The notes beneath the pieces were generated by a model. It made no database searches. It saw only the letters and a list, made by a program, of their open reading frames with translations, and was not told the origin of the DNA. From positions 141,872 to 205,871 of the forward strand of contig CAVTOX010000017.1 in the NCBI GenBank assembly GCA_963736425.1: a stretch of DNA of 64,000 bases, given 5' to 3'. The DNA comes from Prado023 sp963736425. GTDB lineage: Bacteria; Actinomycetota; Actinomycetes; S36-B12; CAIYMF01. The position numbers were made by a program, and so were the translations under genes. Shown one piece after another: positions 47,088-57,568 of this stretch; position 1 is the first letter of the stretch; the number at the start of each line of letters is the position of its first letter.

Positions 47088-47470
47088 TGGACGTTCGGAA
47101 GGTCGGGTGGCGGCTTCGGGCCGCCACCCGGTCCGAGTCCGGGATGGTGACCGCAGAGATGGCCCTGGCGATCCCGGCGCTCGTGGCGGTGGTGGTGGCC
47201 CTGGCGTGGCTGCTCAGTCTGGGAGTCACGCAGGGCGTGGTCGCCCAGGCCGCCCGTGAGGGTGCCAGGGCAGCGGCGCGCGGGGAGTCAACCGGCTACG
47301 TTCGGGCAGCTGCCCGGCAGGTCGCTCCCGGGGCGGCCGTCACGGTTCGGCGATCCGGGGGGCTGGTGTCGGTGACCGCCTCCGTGACTCGGACTCCGCC
47401 GATTCGGTTCCTTCGCCCGTTGCGCCGAGAGGTGCGCGCATCGGCGACCAGCTGGCGGGAGGACTCGTGA
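47087..47470 (+). CDS. TadE-like pseudopilin
   Basis: 127 residues. A basic leader (WRLRAATRSESGMVTAEMAL) with a cleavage-site-like G and Glu five residues on, then a hydrophobic helix (AIPALVAVVVALAWLLSLGV) and QAAREGARAAARGES, a typical TadE motif. Minor pilin-like part of the Tad machine. Overlaps the neighbours at both ends. Confidence 0.85.
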   Translation: MDVRKVGWRLRAATRSESGMVTAEMALAIPALVAVVVALAWLLSLGVTQGVVAQAAREGARAAARGESTGYVRAAARQVAPGAAVTVRRSGGLVSVTASVTRTPPIRFLRPLRREVRASATSWREDS

Positions 47471-47916
47471 TCGAGCGGCGACGGGGCGCTCGATCGCTGG
47501 GAAGCACCCGGCTGGAGGGGGTCGTCGGACCCGGGCGGGCGCGTCGGTTGCTCGACGAGCGCGGGTCCGCCAGCGTGCTCGTCGCGTTGTGGGGCGTGGT
47601 GCTGACGATGCTGGCGGCCGGCGCCATCGTCCTGAGCAGCGCGCTCGCGTCTCGGGAGGCGGTCTCCGCCGCCGCGGACCTCGCAGCACTGGCCGGGGCG
47701 TCAGCAACGCTCACCGAGCCGGCGGTGGCATGCGCGCGAGCTGGGGCGATCGCCCGGGAGAACGGCGCAACGCTCACCGAGTGCCGGACCACGGGCACGG
47801 AGGTGTGGGTGGTGGCCCAGGCCCCAGCCCCGGCCCCGGTTCAGTGGCTGGTGCCGGGTCGCGGTGCGTACCTGCGTGCGCGTGCCCATGCCCAGCTGAC
47901 GGCTGAGGACCCATGA
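47467..47916 (+). CDS. Helicase/secretion-neighbourhood TadE-like protein
   Basis: 149 residues, GTG start. RLLDERGSASVLVALWGVVL at the membrane segment and AADLAALAGASATL as in the Rv3654c family found between Tad genes and a helicase. Extracytoplasmic C-terminus is Ala/Pro-rich. Probably a minor pilin-like protein. Adjacent to the helicase gene on the other strand, as the family name implies. Confidence 0.82.
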   Translation: MIERRRGARSLGSTRLEGVVGPGRARRLLDERGSASVLVALWGVVLTMLAAGAIVLSSALASREAVSAAADLAALAGASATLTEPAVACARAGAIARENGATLTECRTTGTEVWVVAQAPAPAPVQWLVPGRGAYLRARAHAQLTAEDP

Positions 47917-48065
47917 GGCGCCACGTGGAGCCGGGGCCGTCGCACCCGTGGTCCTCGGGAGCGCAGATCCTGGAGTGGGCCGGATCTGGAGGCGGGTTCC
48001 AGGAGCAGGATGCGTGGTGGGGACGGGGCGACCGGCGGCACGTCTGCGCATGTCCGGTCGGCTAA
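47913..48065 (+). CDS. Possible 50-residue ORF at end of Tad operon
   Basis: ATG overlaps the stop of the TadE-like gene (ATGA). Predicted MRRHVEPGPSHPWSSGAQIL onward, Trp/Gly-rich, with CACPVG at the end. No membrane segment and no family I recognise. It ends inside the last codons of the convergent helicase gene. The overlap start is the only support; it may not be translated. Confidence 0.25.
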   Translation: MRRHVEPGPSHPWSSGAQILEWAGSGGGFQEQDAWWGRGDRRHVCACPVG

Positions 48066-50657
48066 GCGTCGGCCGGGTGCTCCTCGAGCAGGGCGTGTGC
48101 CAGGCGCAATGCCGCCGCCTTGTCGAGAGGCTCATTGCCATTTCCGCACTTGGGCGACTGCACACACGCCGGGCAGCCCGATGGCACACGGGCAGCGGCC
48201 GATCGCCTCGCTGGTCGCCGTCAGCCAGTCGACGGCGCGAAGGTATCCGCGCTCGGCGAATCCGGCCCCTCCCGGGTGGCCGTCGTGGACCACGATCACC
48301 GCCTGGCCGGTCTGCGGATGCCGTGCCGTCGAGACGCCGCCGAGGTCCCACCGGTCGCAGGTGGCCAGCAGCGGCAGGATCCCGATCGACGCGTGCTCGA
48401 GCGCGTGAACGGCACCAGGGACGTCAGCCTCGTCGATCGCGGCCTCCCGGAGGACCTCGTCGGGGATCGACCACCACATCGCAACGGTCTGCAGGGTCAT
48501 GGCAGGCAGGTCGAGGAGGTGCTCGGCCAGGACCTGGCCCGACGGCCAGCGGCGCACGAGGTAGGACCTCACCTGGCGGGTCACCATGACCTCACCGCAC
48601 GACACGTCCACCCGGCCCCAGTGGGTCGTGGCACGTGTGGACTCGAAGGTCACGTCCGCCGTGCTCCGGGCGTGGGTGCTCAGGTCCGTGACGGTCAGGG
48701 CCGCACTGGCCACGCGCGCGTCGAGATCGAGGGTCAGGACCTCGAAGGCCGAGCCCTGATGGACGTACAGCGCCCCCTCGTGGACCGCCGAGGGCGCCGA
48801 GGCCGGATCCACGGTGCCCAAGAGTCGCCCCGTGCCCTCCTCGACGACCCGGACCGGACCACCCGACGCCCCGCGCAGGTCCACCAGGTCCACGGCGCGC
48901 GAGGAGTCGGTCCAGTACCAGCCGCCCCTACGTCGACGCAGCAACCCACGGTCGGCCAGGACGGTGCACAGGTGCGGGGCTCCGGCGCCGAACCACTGCT
49001 CCAGGTCGGCATCGATCAATGGCGACTCGGCTGCGGCCGCACACAGGTGCCCAGCCAGGACGTAGGGGTTGTCCGGGTCCATCACGCAGGCCTCCACGGG
49101 CCGGCCGGTCAGGGTCTCCGGGTGGCTGACGATGTACTGGTCGAGGGGATCCTCGCGGGCGATCAGCACGGCAAGGGCCGAGCCACCGCGTCGGCCCGCC
49201 CGACCCACCTGCTGCCAGAACGACGAGCGGGTCCCGGGCCAGCCCACGAGCAGCACCGCGTCCAGCCCGCTGATGTCGATCCCGAGCTCCAGGGCGTTGG
49301 TGGCGGCCAGGCCCAGCAGCCGCCCCGAGCGCAGGTCGGCCTCCAGCGCCCGGCGCTCCTCGGGCAGGTACCCACCGCGGTAGGCACGCACCCGGTCGCC
49401 GTTCGCGGCTTGCTCCCGGACCGATGCGGCCAGGATCTCCACGGCCCGCCGAGACCGAGCGAACGTCAGAGTCGAGGTGCCCTGGTCCACGAGCTGGCCC
49501 ATGAGGTCAGCGGCCTCGGTCAGGGTTCCGCGGAACCCCGGGATCGGCTGGTCCGGGTCGTTGGGCAGGTCCATCCCGATCGCCGGGGCGTGTCCGAGGG
49601 GCTCGATGTCTGCGCCTGGCCGCATCGAGCCGGGGTCGACGCCTGCGTCGCCGTCCACCCGGGTCACCTGAGCTGCGGGGTTCTCGCGGGCGGTGGCTCC
49701 AGGGCGGTCAGGGGGGTCCACCGCTGGAGTCTGGCCCTGGGGGTTCCACAGGACGATGTCCACCGCTCCGCGGGCACTGTCATCGACATCGACGACCTCC
49801 GCCTGGATCCCGAGCAGGCGGGCGGCTGTGGGCCGTGGGTCGGCCACCGTGGCCGAGGCGGCGATGAAGATGGGGGCCGCCCCGTGCAGGGCAGCCACCC
49901 GGCGCAGCCGTCGCAGGACCAGTGCCACGTGCGAGCCGAAGACGCCCCGGTAGGTGTGCGCCTCGTCGACGATGACGAACTGCAGGCTGCGCAGGAACGC
50001 CCGCCAGGCCTCGTGTCGGGGCAGGATCCCGCGATGGAGCATGTCCGGGTTGGTCACGACCCAGCGGGCGTGCGCCCGGGCCCACGCCCGCTGCTCGTCG
50101 GGGGTGTCCCCGTCAACTGCGGCTGCACGCAGACCGGGCAGCCCCAGGGCGCTGAGCCCCGCGAGCTGGTCGTGGGCGAGGGCCTTGGTCGGGCTCAGGT
50201 ACAGGACCGTGGGTCCGCGGCGTCCGGCGCCCTCGGGCTCGGCGAGGGCCACGGTCAGCGCCGGCATCCCGAACGCGGCCGACTTGCCCGATGCCGTCCC
50301 AGTCGCGACGAGCACGTGCTGGCCGGACCAGGCCAGGTCGGCCGTGCGGACCTGGTGGCGCCACGGCTGGGCGATCCCCAGATCCTCGTAGGCGCGCCGG
50401 ACGTCCGGGTGCAGCCAGTGGGGCCAGTCCGCGGTGCGCCCGGCCCGCGCCGGCATGCTGATGCGCCCGACGCAGCGCGGATCCCCAGCCAGTCGCTCGG
50501 TGATCGCCACGATGCCGGCCGATCCGTCGCCCGTCACCGCAGGGCGGACGGCTGGCGCATCGGCCCGGGGTGCACCCGCGAACGACGGGCGCCCAGCACG
50601 CAGCTCGTTCGGCACCTCGGGCCGCAGGTCACCGGAACTGTCCGTGCTCGTCGCCAC
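48062..50657 (-). CDS. DEAD/DEAH box helicase with C-terminal metal-binding domain, one frameshift
   Basis: About 865 residues. Superfamily 2 helicase (Rv3649-like): Walker A VATGTASGKSAAFGMPAL, Walker B FVIVDEAHTYRG, IFIAASATVADP (motif III), QQVGRAGRRGGSALAVLI (motif VI), then a DUF1998/MZB-type tail. The frame breaks near 48175 (extra G). Repair restores CPCAIGCPACVQSPKCGNGN, the four-cysteine zinc site, and the stop at 48062. GTG at 50657 follows GCAGGA. Likely a 3'-5' DNA repair helicase of the Mrf/YprA type. Confidence 0.9.
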
Positions 50658-50832
50658 CGGACCATCCTGCCCCGACGCCTGCTCAGGTGCGTCCCCGCCG
50701 CCCGTGGGGCGTGCCGGCCATCGCCTCACGATCGAGGCCCCGGTGGGGACTGGTCGGCCGCCCCGGGCCACCGGATGACCGGCGGCCGCGGCGCGTGTGC
50801 CAGAGTTGGCGCAGTCCACGACAGGAGGCGGT

Positions 50833-51168
50833 ATGGAGCTGCAGTTGGCCACGCGCCACGAGGGCGAGGTCTCAGTCGTGAGTGCACGGGGTGAGGTCGA
50901 CGTGTTCTCCGCCCCGGGCCTGGACACCGAGCTCGACGCCCTGATCGCCGCCGGCAACGCCCGGCTCGTGGTCGACCTGTCCGAGGTCGCCTTCCTGGAC
51001 TCCACCGGGCTGGGAGTGCTCGTCAAGGCCCTCAAACATGCGCGCGAAGCCGGCGGATGGCTACATCTGGTGATCACCAGCGACCGCATCCGCAAGATCT
51101 TCGAGATCACCGGACTCGACGCGTCGATCCCCATCTTCGACACGGCACAGGACGCGATCACCGGCTGA
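50833..51168 (+). CDS. STAS-domain anti-sigma factor antagonist, BldG-like
   Basis: 111 residues. RVDVFSAPGL-like start (GEVDVFSAPGLDTELDALIA), phosphorylatable serine in FLDSTGLGVLVKALK at position 57 and the C-terminal LDASIPIFDTAQDAI. Position 57 is the same as the phosphorylated Ser of Streptomyces BldG. AGGAGG precedes the ATG. Followed by an ATP-binding gene, in the order bldG-orf3 known from Streptomyces, so partner switching is expected. Confidence 0.9.
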   Translation: MELQLATRHEGEVSVVSARGEVDVFSAPGLDTELDALIAAGNARLVVDLSEVAFLDSTGLGVLVKALKHAREAGGWLHLVITSDRIRKIFEITGLDASIPIFDTAQDAITG

Positions 51169-51248
51169 CCGGCGCGGCACCCCGGCGGGTGTACAACGGA
51201 CATCTACAGGTTGGGGTGCACCGCTCCCACCAGTCAGGAGGGCCCTCG

Positions 51249-51641
51249 ATGGCAACGGCGACGCTGACGATCCCCCCGCAGGCCGAGCAGGTGCGCACGG
51301 CCCGACTGGTGACGACCGCCGCAGCCCGCCGGTGCGGGGTCTCCGAGGACCGCATCGACGAGATCCGCCTGGCCGTGGGCGAGGTGATCGCCCGTTCGGT
51401 GCTGCGCCAGCAGCGTGCCGGCCTGCCCGATCCCGTGGTGGTCGACATCACCGACGACGACGAGCTGTTCACGGTGCGGGTCCACGAGGCGACCACGCCC
51501 GACTTCGGCGACGAGGACGGCGGGCTTGCGCTGTCGGTGGCCAGCGCGCTGTCCTTCGAGTGCGATGTGCGCGCTGCGGGCTCCGGGTGCGAGATCCGGA
51601 TGGCCTGGCCGGTCGCCGACGACCTGCTGGGCATCGAGTAG
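51249..51641 (+). CDS. ATP-binding anti-sigma-factor-like protein (BldG partner type)
   Basis: 130 residues. HATPase_c/RsbW-like fold: EIRLAVGEVIARSVL (the N-box Glu/Asn helix, with Glu but no clear Asn) and a short G-box replaced by GDEDGGLALSVASALSF. The nucleotide-binding boxes are weaker than in canonical RsbW. Equivalent to the orf3 product that pairs with BldG. 80 bp after the STAS gene, so they may share a promoter. Confidence 0.75.
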   Translation: MATATLTIPPQAEQVRTARLVTTAAARRCGVSEDRIDEIRLAVGEVIARSVLRQQRAGLPDPVVVDITDDDELFTVRVHEATTPDFGDEDGGLALSVASALSFECDVRAAGSGCEIRMAWPVADDLLGIE

Positions 51642-51966
51642 CGGGCGGCCGCCTGCTCGACCGCCCTGCTTGGCGCCCGGAACCGGCCCTGATCGCAGAG
51701 GCACCCGCCCCCGCACGTGATGGGCTCCGCGCCCCGCGCCCTGCCACGTGGCGGATCCGTCCGGATCGCACCAGTTTCGTTGGCCGCCATTCCTTCGGTG
51801 CCACCGGGAAAGCGCGATCTCAGGGGGTGTGTGATCTCGGTCTCACGTCGGCCCTACACTTCCGCACACCCGATGCTGCCCGGATCGGTGCCTGCCTTCC
51901 CGGGCGTGCGCCACACGTGAGGTCCTGACCTCGGCCAGCGACCCACCCACGCGAGGAGACGCCCAC
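51642..51966 (+). promoter_or_regulatory. hppA upstream region
   Basis: 325 bp without a gene. TACACT at 51855-51860 is a plausible -10, leaving a leader of about 100 nt before the hppA ATG, which has GAGGAG 7-12 bp upstream. CACGTG occurs twice (51715-51720; 51749-51754). No clear riboswitch fold seen. Confidence 0.3.
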
Positions 51967-54441
51967 ATGCGCACCGAGATCGCGACAGTCACCCTGGACT
52001 CCACGGAGATGCTGACCGTGGGGGTGGTCGCGGCCATTGGTCTGGCCGCCCTCGGTGTGGCCTGGATGCTGTCCCGCGAGGTGCTCGCCGCGCCCGCGGG
52101 TACCGCGAAGATGCAGGAGATCGCTGGTGCCATCCAGGAGGGCGCCTCGGCGTACCTGAGCCGGCAGTTCCGCACGCTCAGCGTCTTCGCCGTCCTGGTC
52201 TTCTTCGTGCTCTTCCTGCTCCCCGCCGAGACGACCTCCGAGCGGATCGGACGCTCGCTGTTCTTCATCGTGGGAGCGGTGTTCTCCGCCACGACCGGCT
52301 ACTTCGGCATGTGGCTGGCTGTGCGCGGCAATGTCCGGGTCGCAGCGGCGGCGCGTGACTCCGGTGAGCAGCAGGCGATGCGCATCGCCTTCCGGACCGG
52401 TGGTGTGGCGGGCATGTTCACCGTCGGACTCGGGTTGTTCGGCGCGGCGGTGGTGGTGCTGGTCTACAAGGGCGAGGCGCCCAAGGTGCTTGAGGGCTTC
52501 GGCTTCGGGGCCGCCCTTCTGGCGATGTTCATGCGTGTCGGTGGCGGCATCTTCACCAAGGCCGCTGACGTGGGTGCTGACCTCGTGGGCAAGGTCGAGG
52601 CGAACATCCCTGAGGACGATCCGCGCAACGCCGCAACGATCGCCGACAACGTCGGCGACAACGTGGGCGACTGCGCGGGCATGGCCGCGGACCTCTTCGA
52701 GTCCTATGCCGTGACCCTGGTCGCGGCGCTCATCCTGGGCACCACCGCGTTCGGCTCGCTGGGCCTGGTCTTCCCGCTGATCGTGCCCGCGTTGGGCGTG
52801 ATCACGGCCGTCGTCGGCATCTTCGCCGTGGCTCCGCGAGCCGGTGACCGCTCGGGCATGTCGGCCATCAACCGCGGCTTCTTCATCTCCGCCGCGCTGT
52901 CCGCGGTCCTGGTGGTCATCGCCGCCTACGTGTTCCTGCCCGACCGGCTGACCCGGATCACCGGGATCCGACTGGACGCCCTCGGCCTGGACGTCGTGCG
53001 AGGCTGAGTCGTTCAACCCGCGCTTCCTGGCGATCGGCGCCGTCCTGATCGGCATCGTGCTCGCCGCGGCCATCCAGCAGCTCACCGGATACTTCACCGA
53101 GACCGGAAGGCGCCCGGTGGACGACGTCGCCAAGTCGGCCCTGACCGGTCCGGCCACCGTCATCCTCACCGGCCTGTCCGTCGGCTTCGAGTCCGCGGTC
53201 TACTCGGCCCTGCTGATCGGCGCCGCGGTCTTCGCCGCGTTCTCCCTCGGCGGCGGGTCGGTCGTGCTCAGCCTGTTCGCGATCGCCCTGGCCGGCACCG
53301 GGCTGCTGACCACGGTCGGGGTCATCGTGTCCATGGACACCTTCGGCCCTGTCTCGGACAACGCCCAGGGCATCGCCGAGATGTCCGGGGACGTGACCGG
53401 CGAGGGCGCGGTCATCCTGACCAAGCTCGACGCCGTGGGCAACACCACCAAGGCCATCACCAAGGGCATCGCGATCGCGACCGCCGTCCTGGCCGCGACC
53501 GCCCTGTTCGGCGCCTTCCGGGAGTCGGTTGCGGGTGCAGCCATCGCTGCCGGGCAGTCCACGGCGGATGCGATGGGCAATCTGGCCCAGCTCGGCCAGT
53601 ACATGGGAGTCCTCGACGTGGCGAACCCGCGCAACCTGGTCGGACTGCTGATCGGCGCTGCGGTCGTGTTCCTGTTCTCCGGGCTGGCGATCAACGCCGT
53701 CTCGCGGGCGGCCGGTGCGGTGATCTACGAGGTGCGCCGGCAGTTCCGCGACCACCCGGGGATCATGGAGGGCACCGAGAAGCCCGAGTACGGCAAGGTC
53801 GTCGACATCGTCACGCGCGACTCCCTGCGCGAGCTGAGCACGCCGGGCCTGCTGGCCATGCTCACGCCGATCGCCGTCGGGTTCGGCCTCGGAGTTGGCG
53901 CCCTCGGCACGTTCCTGGCCGGCACGATCGCCACCGGCACGCTCATGGCGGTCTTCCTGCTCGAACTCCGGCGGCGCCTGGGACAACGCGAAGAAGTTCG
54001 TGGAGGACGGCCACATGGGCGGCAAGAACTCGCCCGCGCATGCGGCCACCGTCATCGGCGACACCGTCGGCGACCCGTTCAAGGACACGGCCGGCCCGGC
54101 CATCAACCCCCTGCTCAAGGTGATGAACCTCGTTGCGCTGCTCATCGCCCCGGCGGTCGTGGCCGTGACCCTGGATGGGCGGACGACGTTGCGCATCGGG
54201 ATCGCCCTGGGAGCCCTGGCGCATCATCGTCGGCTCGCTGATCGCCTCCGGACGCTACCGTGGCGGCGGCGAGGACCTGATCGACAAGATGGCCGACCGG
54301 GCCGATGCGGAGTACGGACGCGGGGCGGCGAGGCGGTGCGCCGGCGTCGTCCCGAGGCCCACCGCCCACCGCGCATTCCACCGCGCGTGCTGCCCCCGTC
54401 GACCCCCGAGTCTCCCTCGCGTCACCGCCACGTCCCCGTGA
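51967..54441 (+). CDS. hppA: Membrane-bound proton-pumping pyrophosphatase, at least three frameshifts
   Basis: About 825 residues after repair, 16 membrane segments expected. Hydrolyses pyrophosphate to pump protons. Substrate motifs FTKAADVGADLVGKVEANIP, DDPRNAATIADNVGDNVGD and DTVGDPFKDTAGPA are all present. GNTTKA carries Lys at the position that in this family marks the K+-independent type. Breaks near 52998, 53965 and 54210 put the parts in different frames. The likely end is at 54439-54441, but one further shift could move it. Confidence 0.9.
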
Positions 54442-54612
54442 GCTTTGGCACGATTCGGACACAGGTGTCCGGATAGCGCCAGTGGCTGTCCGATCTGCGC
54501 AACGGTCCACCCGAGCGGTCGCCGGCGCGGGCGATGGGAGAGCGGCATCCGGCGGGTGTCGGACCGTCGTGGGCTCCGACCGATCCGGCCGCTCCTGACG
54601 GACACTGGGGGG

Positions 54613-55504
54613 ATGGCTCCGGACGTCACCCCCTCGCTCGCCTCGTCCGCGCGTCATCGGGTCCGGACCCGGCTGCGGCTCATCCGCATGCGACCCCGGC
54701 GTTCACGGTTCGTCCGGGCAGCTGGTCACCACGGCACCCGCAGCGCCGATTCCCGTCGCGGCCGACTCCGCCGCCACAGGGCGGATCCTGGTGATCGTCC
54801 ATGTCTACTACCCCGAGCTGTGGGACGAGCTTGCAGCCGGCATCGAACTGGTCCCCGGCGACGTGGACGTCGTCGTCACGCTCGTGGGGGGGCGTGCGGA
54901 CCATCTCGCAGATCCCATCCACGCGAGGTTCCCCGGATCCGACGTGCGGGTTGTGCCGAACCAGGGGCGCGATGTGTGGCCGTTGCTCCAGGTGCTCGAC
55001 CGGGTCCCGGGCCACGACGCCGTCCTCAAAGTGCACACGAAGCGGTCCCCGCACATGCGCAACGGGGATTCCTGGCGACGAGACCTGCTCGACGGTCTCG
55101 TGGGGTCGACGGCGCGGATCGAGGCGATCCTTCGCCTCATGGCAACCAACCGACGCATCGGCATGGTGGCCCCCGCCCGCAACGTGCTGGGGCGTGAGTT
55201 CCTCGGAGCGAACCGGCGACGGGTCGAGTCGCTGGCCCGGAGCGGGGGGCGGGCCTTCGAACCTGAGGGGCTCTGGTTCCCCGCAGGTTCGATGTTCTGG
55301 AGCCGCCCCGAGGTGCTGCTGCCCCTGGCCGACCTGGGCCTGACCGCCGCCGACTTCGGTCCGGAGACAGGCGCGGTCGACGGGACGCTGGCCCACGCGG
55401 TGGAGCGCTACCTGGGTGTGCTCGCGGCGTCCCAGAGCCTGGCGGTGATCGAGGACCCGGACGTCGATCGCCTTCTGAGCGCCGCACAGCCCGCTCGCAG
55501 GTGA
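54613..55504 (+). CDS. Rhamnan synthesis F family protein (RgpF-like)
   Basis: About 240-295 residues. The domain runs RILVIVHVYYPELWDELAAG, VRVVPNQGRDVWPLLQVLDR, AVLKVHTKRSPHMRNGDSW, RRIGMVAPARN and WFPAGSMFWSRPEVLLPLAD: the RgpF family, associated with rhamnose-containing cell-wall polysaccharide synthesis. The safe reading frame starts at 54791, but the first strand of the fold lies before it. ATG at 54613 in another frame gives a basic start and implies a shift near 54715. No other polysaccharide genes are next to it; a flippase lies 5 kb away. Confidence 0.72.
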
Positions 55505-55825
55505 CCCGAGCTGCGCCGGCCCATCGGGCCGGATCGTCGGCCCGGCCGTGCAACACCACTTCGGAGGCAGGCGCTGGCCAGGCCCTCCGTGAACGGAAAC
55601 CGCATCGCCCTTCGCGTGACCATGGGCGTTCGGTCCGCGCCAGACGCACGCGAAACAGCTCTTCTGGCGGCCGTCTCGAGGCTGATCGCTGGTCAGGCAC
55701 ACGGAAGCGCCCTCTCGCCCACCCACGAGGCCGCGAATGGGGCGGTTTCTCGTGCGTCGCTGTGAGGAAGCCCGCCCTAGGCTCTGAGAAGGCCGATTTC
55801 ACGTGCGCCGGGACACAATGGGGCC
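55505..55825. other. Gene-free gap after RgpF-like gene
   Basis: CCGGCCC-ATC-GGGCCGG (55516-55532) is a 7-bp hairpin just after the RgpF stop and is probably its terminator. The remaining about 290 bp have no convincing gene on either strand; the open frames are out of step with neighbours and show no known motif. A weak promoter for the methyltransferase gene must lie here. Confidence 0.5.
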
Positions 55826-57403
55826 GTGACTCACGATGCCGCGGCCCGCGTTCGGGCGTTCCTGCTCGACTCGGAGTTCACGACCGACGGCGTGCTCGCG
55901 CGCGTCGGCTCCGAGGCGTTCGCCGCGCTGGGGCGGGACCTGACCGTCCCCGTCAGGAGGGTACTGGCGGCGGCCGCTGAACCCAGCTCCCTCGACCGGC
56001 TGATCGAGGCGTTCCTCCTCGCCGAACCCGATCCCCGACGGCGCCCTCCCCGGGCAGGTCGGTGACGACCTGGAGGCCCTGGGCATGGTCCGCCGCGAGG
56101 GTGGGCATCTGATCCCGCTGGTCGACGTGCATCCGTACGGGGAGCCGGACACCGACTGGTTCATCGTCAGCGACATCGGTGCCCCTGCCACCCCCGATCA
56201 CGTCCTCGGACTGGGCGGGGCATCGCTCACTCTGGCTCGGATCACCCCCCGGAAGGACGTCGGCCGGGTGATGGACCTCGGCTGCGGGGCTGGCGGGCAG
56301 GTGCTGCACGCCTCCCGCCACGCCGGCCTGATCGTCGCCACGGACACCAACCCCCGCGCTCTGGCGCTGACTGCGCTCACCGTCGCGCTGTCCGGGTCCC
56401 CGAGGAGCGGGTGGATCTGCGCGCGGGTTCGCTGTTCGCCCCCGTGACTGACGAGCTGTTCGATCTCGTCGTCTCCAACCCCCCGTTCGTGATCTCACCG
56501 TCGCACCGTTTCACCTATCGGGACGCCGGCCTGCCCGGCGATGAGCTGTCGCACCTGGTCGTCCGGGGGGCCGCCGCCCACCTTGCGCCCGGTGGAACGG
56601 CGGCGGTGCTGGGCAACTGGCTGCACGTGGCGGGCGAGGACTGGCGCGAGCGGGTCGCCGAGTGGGTGTCGGGCGCCGGCGTCGACGCGTGGATCGTGGA
56701 ACGCGACACGCAGTCCGTCGCCGACTACGCCGCGACCTGGCTGCGCGACGCCCAGGTGCCCGAGGGGCCGGAGTTCGACGCGGCGATGAACGAGTGGCTC
56801 GACGCGTTCGCTGACGAGGGGTGCGTTGAGGTCGGGTTCGGCTGGTTCATACTCGTGGCGCCCGGGGCACCAGACCCCGACTCGAACGCCGCCGCCGTGG
56901 CCGCCCACTCCGGCGACTGTGGACACGCCGATCCGTCCGCACCTGCCGCCACGCCCACGTCGGCGCCCACAACCCCGCCCTGGGTGCTGGTCGAGGACCT
57001 GGCCCACATCGAGCGGCTGCCCCGCGGCGACGAGGTCCTCGCGTTCCTCGAGGGCTGCCGCGCAACCGAGCAACTGAGCGCCCCTAGCCTCCTGGCAGCG
57101 CCCGTCCGCCTGGCCGAGGGAGCCACGATCACCGCCACGACCCACCCCACCCGGGCGTCCCGGGTCGATGTCCCGCCACGTCTCGGACTGGCCGGCGTCG
57201 TCGGCCCGGGAGGCTGGCGGCCGGCCATCACGGTGGGCCCCGAACTGCTGGCCGCACTGCTCGCCGACCCCCGGAACACGCCCATCGGTGAACGCCTTGA
57301 TTCGGTCGCGCAGGCCGAAGGCCTGGACCCCCTGGACGTGCTCGGGCCAGCCCTGATGGGTTTGCGTGAACTGGTCCGGGTGGGCATAGTGCGCACGGAA
57401 TGA
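55826..57403 (+). CDS. Class I SAM-dependent methyltransferase, two frameshifts
   Basis: About 525 residues, GTG start. N-terminal helical domain (AFLLDSEFTTDGVLARVG), SAM-binding motif VMDLGCGAGGQVLHASRH, then motif IV LVVSNPPFVISP (NPPF), as in methyltransferases that act on planar nitrogen (N5-glutamine or N6-adenine). The C-terminal 150 residues are an Ala/Pro linker and a helical domain ending GLRELVRVGIVRTE. Breaks near 56032 and 56398 cancel out. Genes of this type lie next to topA in actinobacteria. The target is unknown. Confidence 0.82.
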
Positions 57404-57568
57404 CAGCGCCGCCGACCGGCGTTTGCGATGATGGTGGTGCGTCACGTGCCGGTCGACCAGCGGTCCCGGGGCATGGGGGCCGACGGCGCCCAGTGACACC
57501 ACGTCGGGTGGATCCCTCCTCCGGCGCCCGCCGGGGGAACCCGGAATCGCAGAACCAGATGAGGACCC

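Noticed and set aside
48120..50894. 924-codon open frame on the plus strand
   Set aside because: Antisense shadow of the helicase gene; high GC leaves long empty frames and no motifs are seen.
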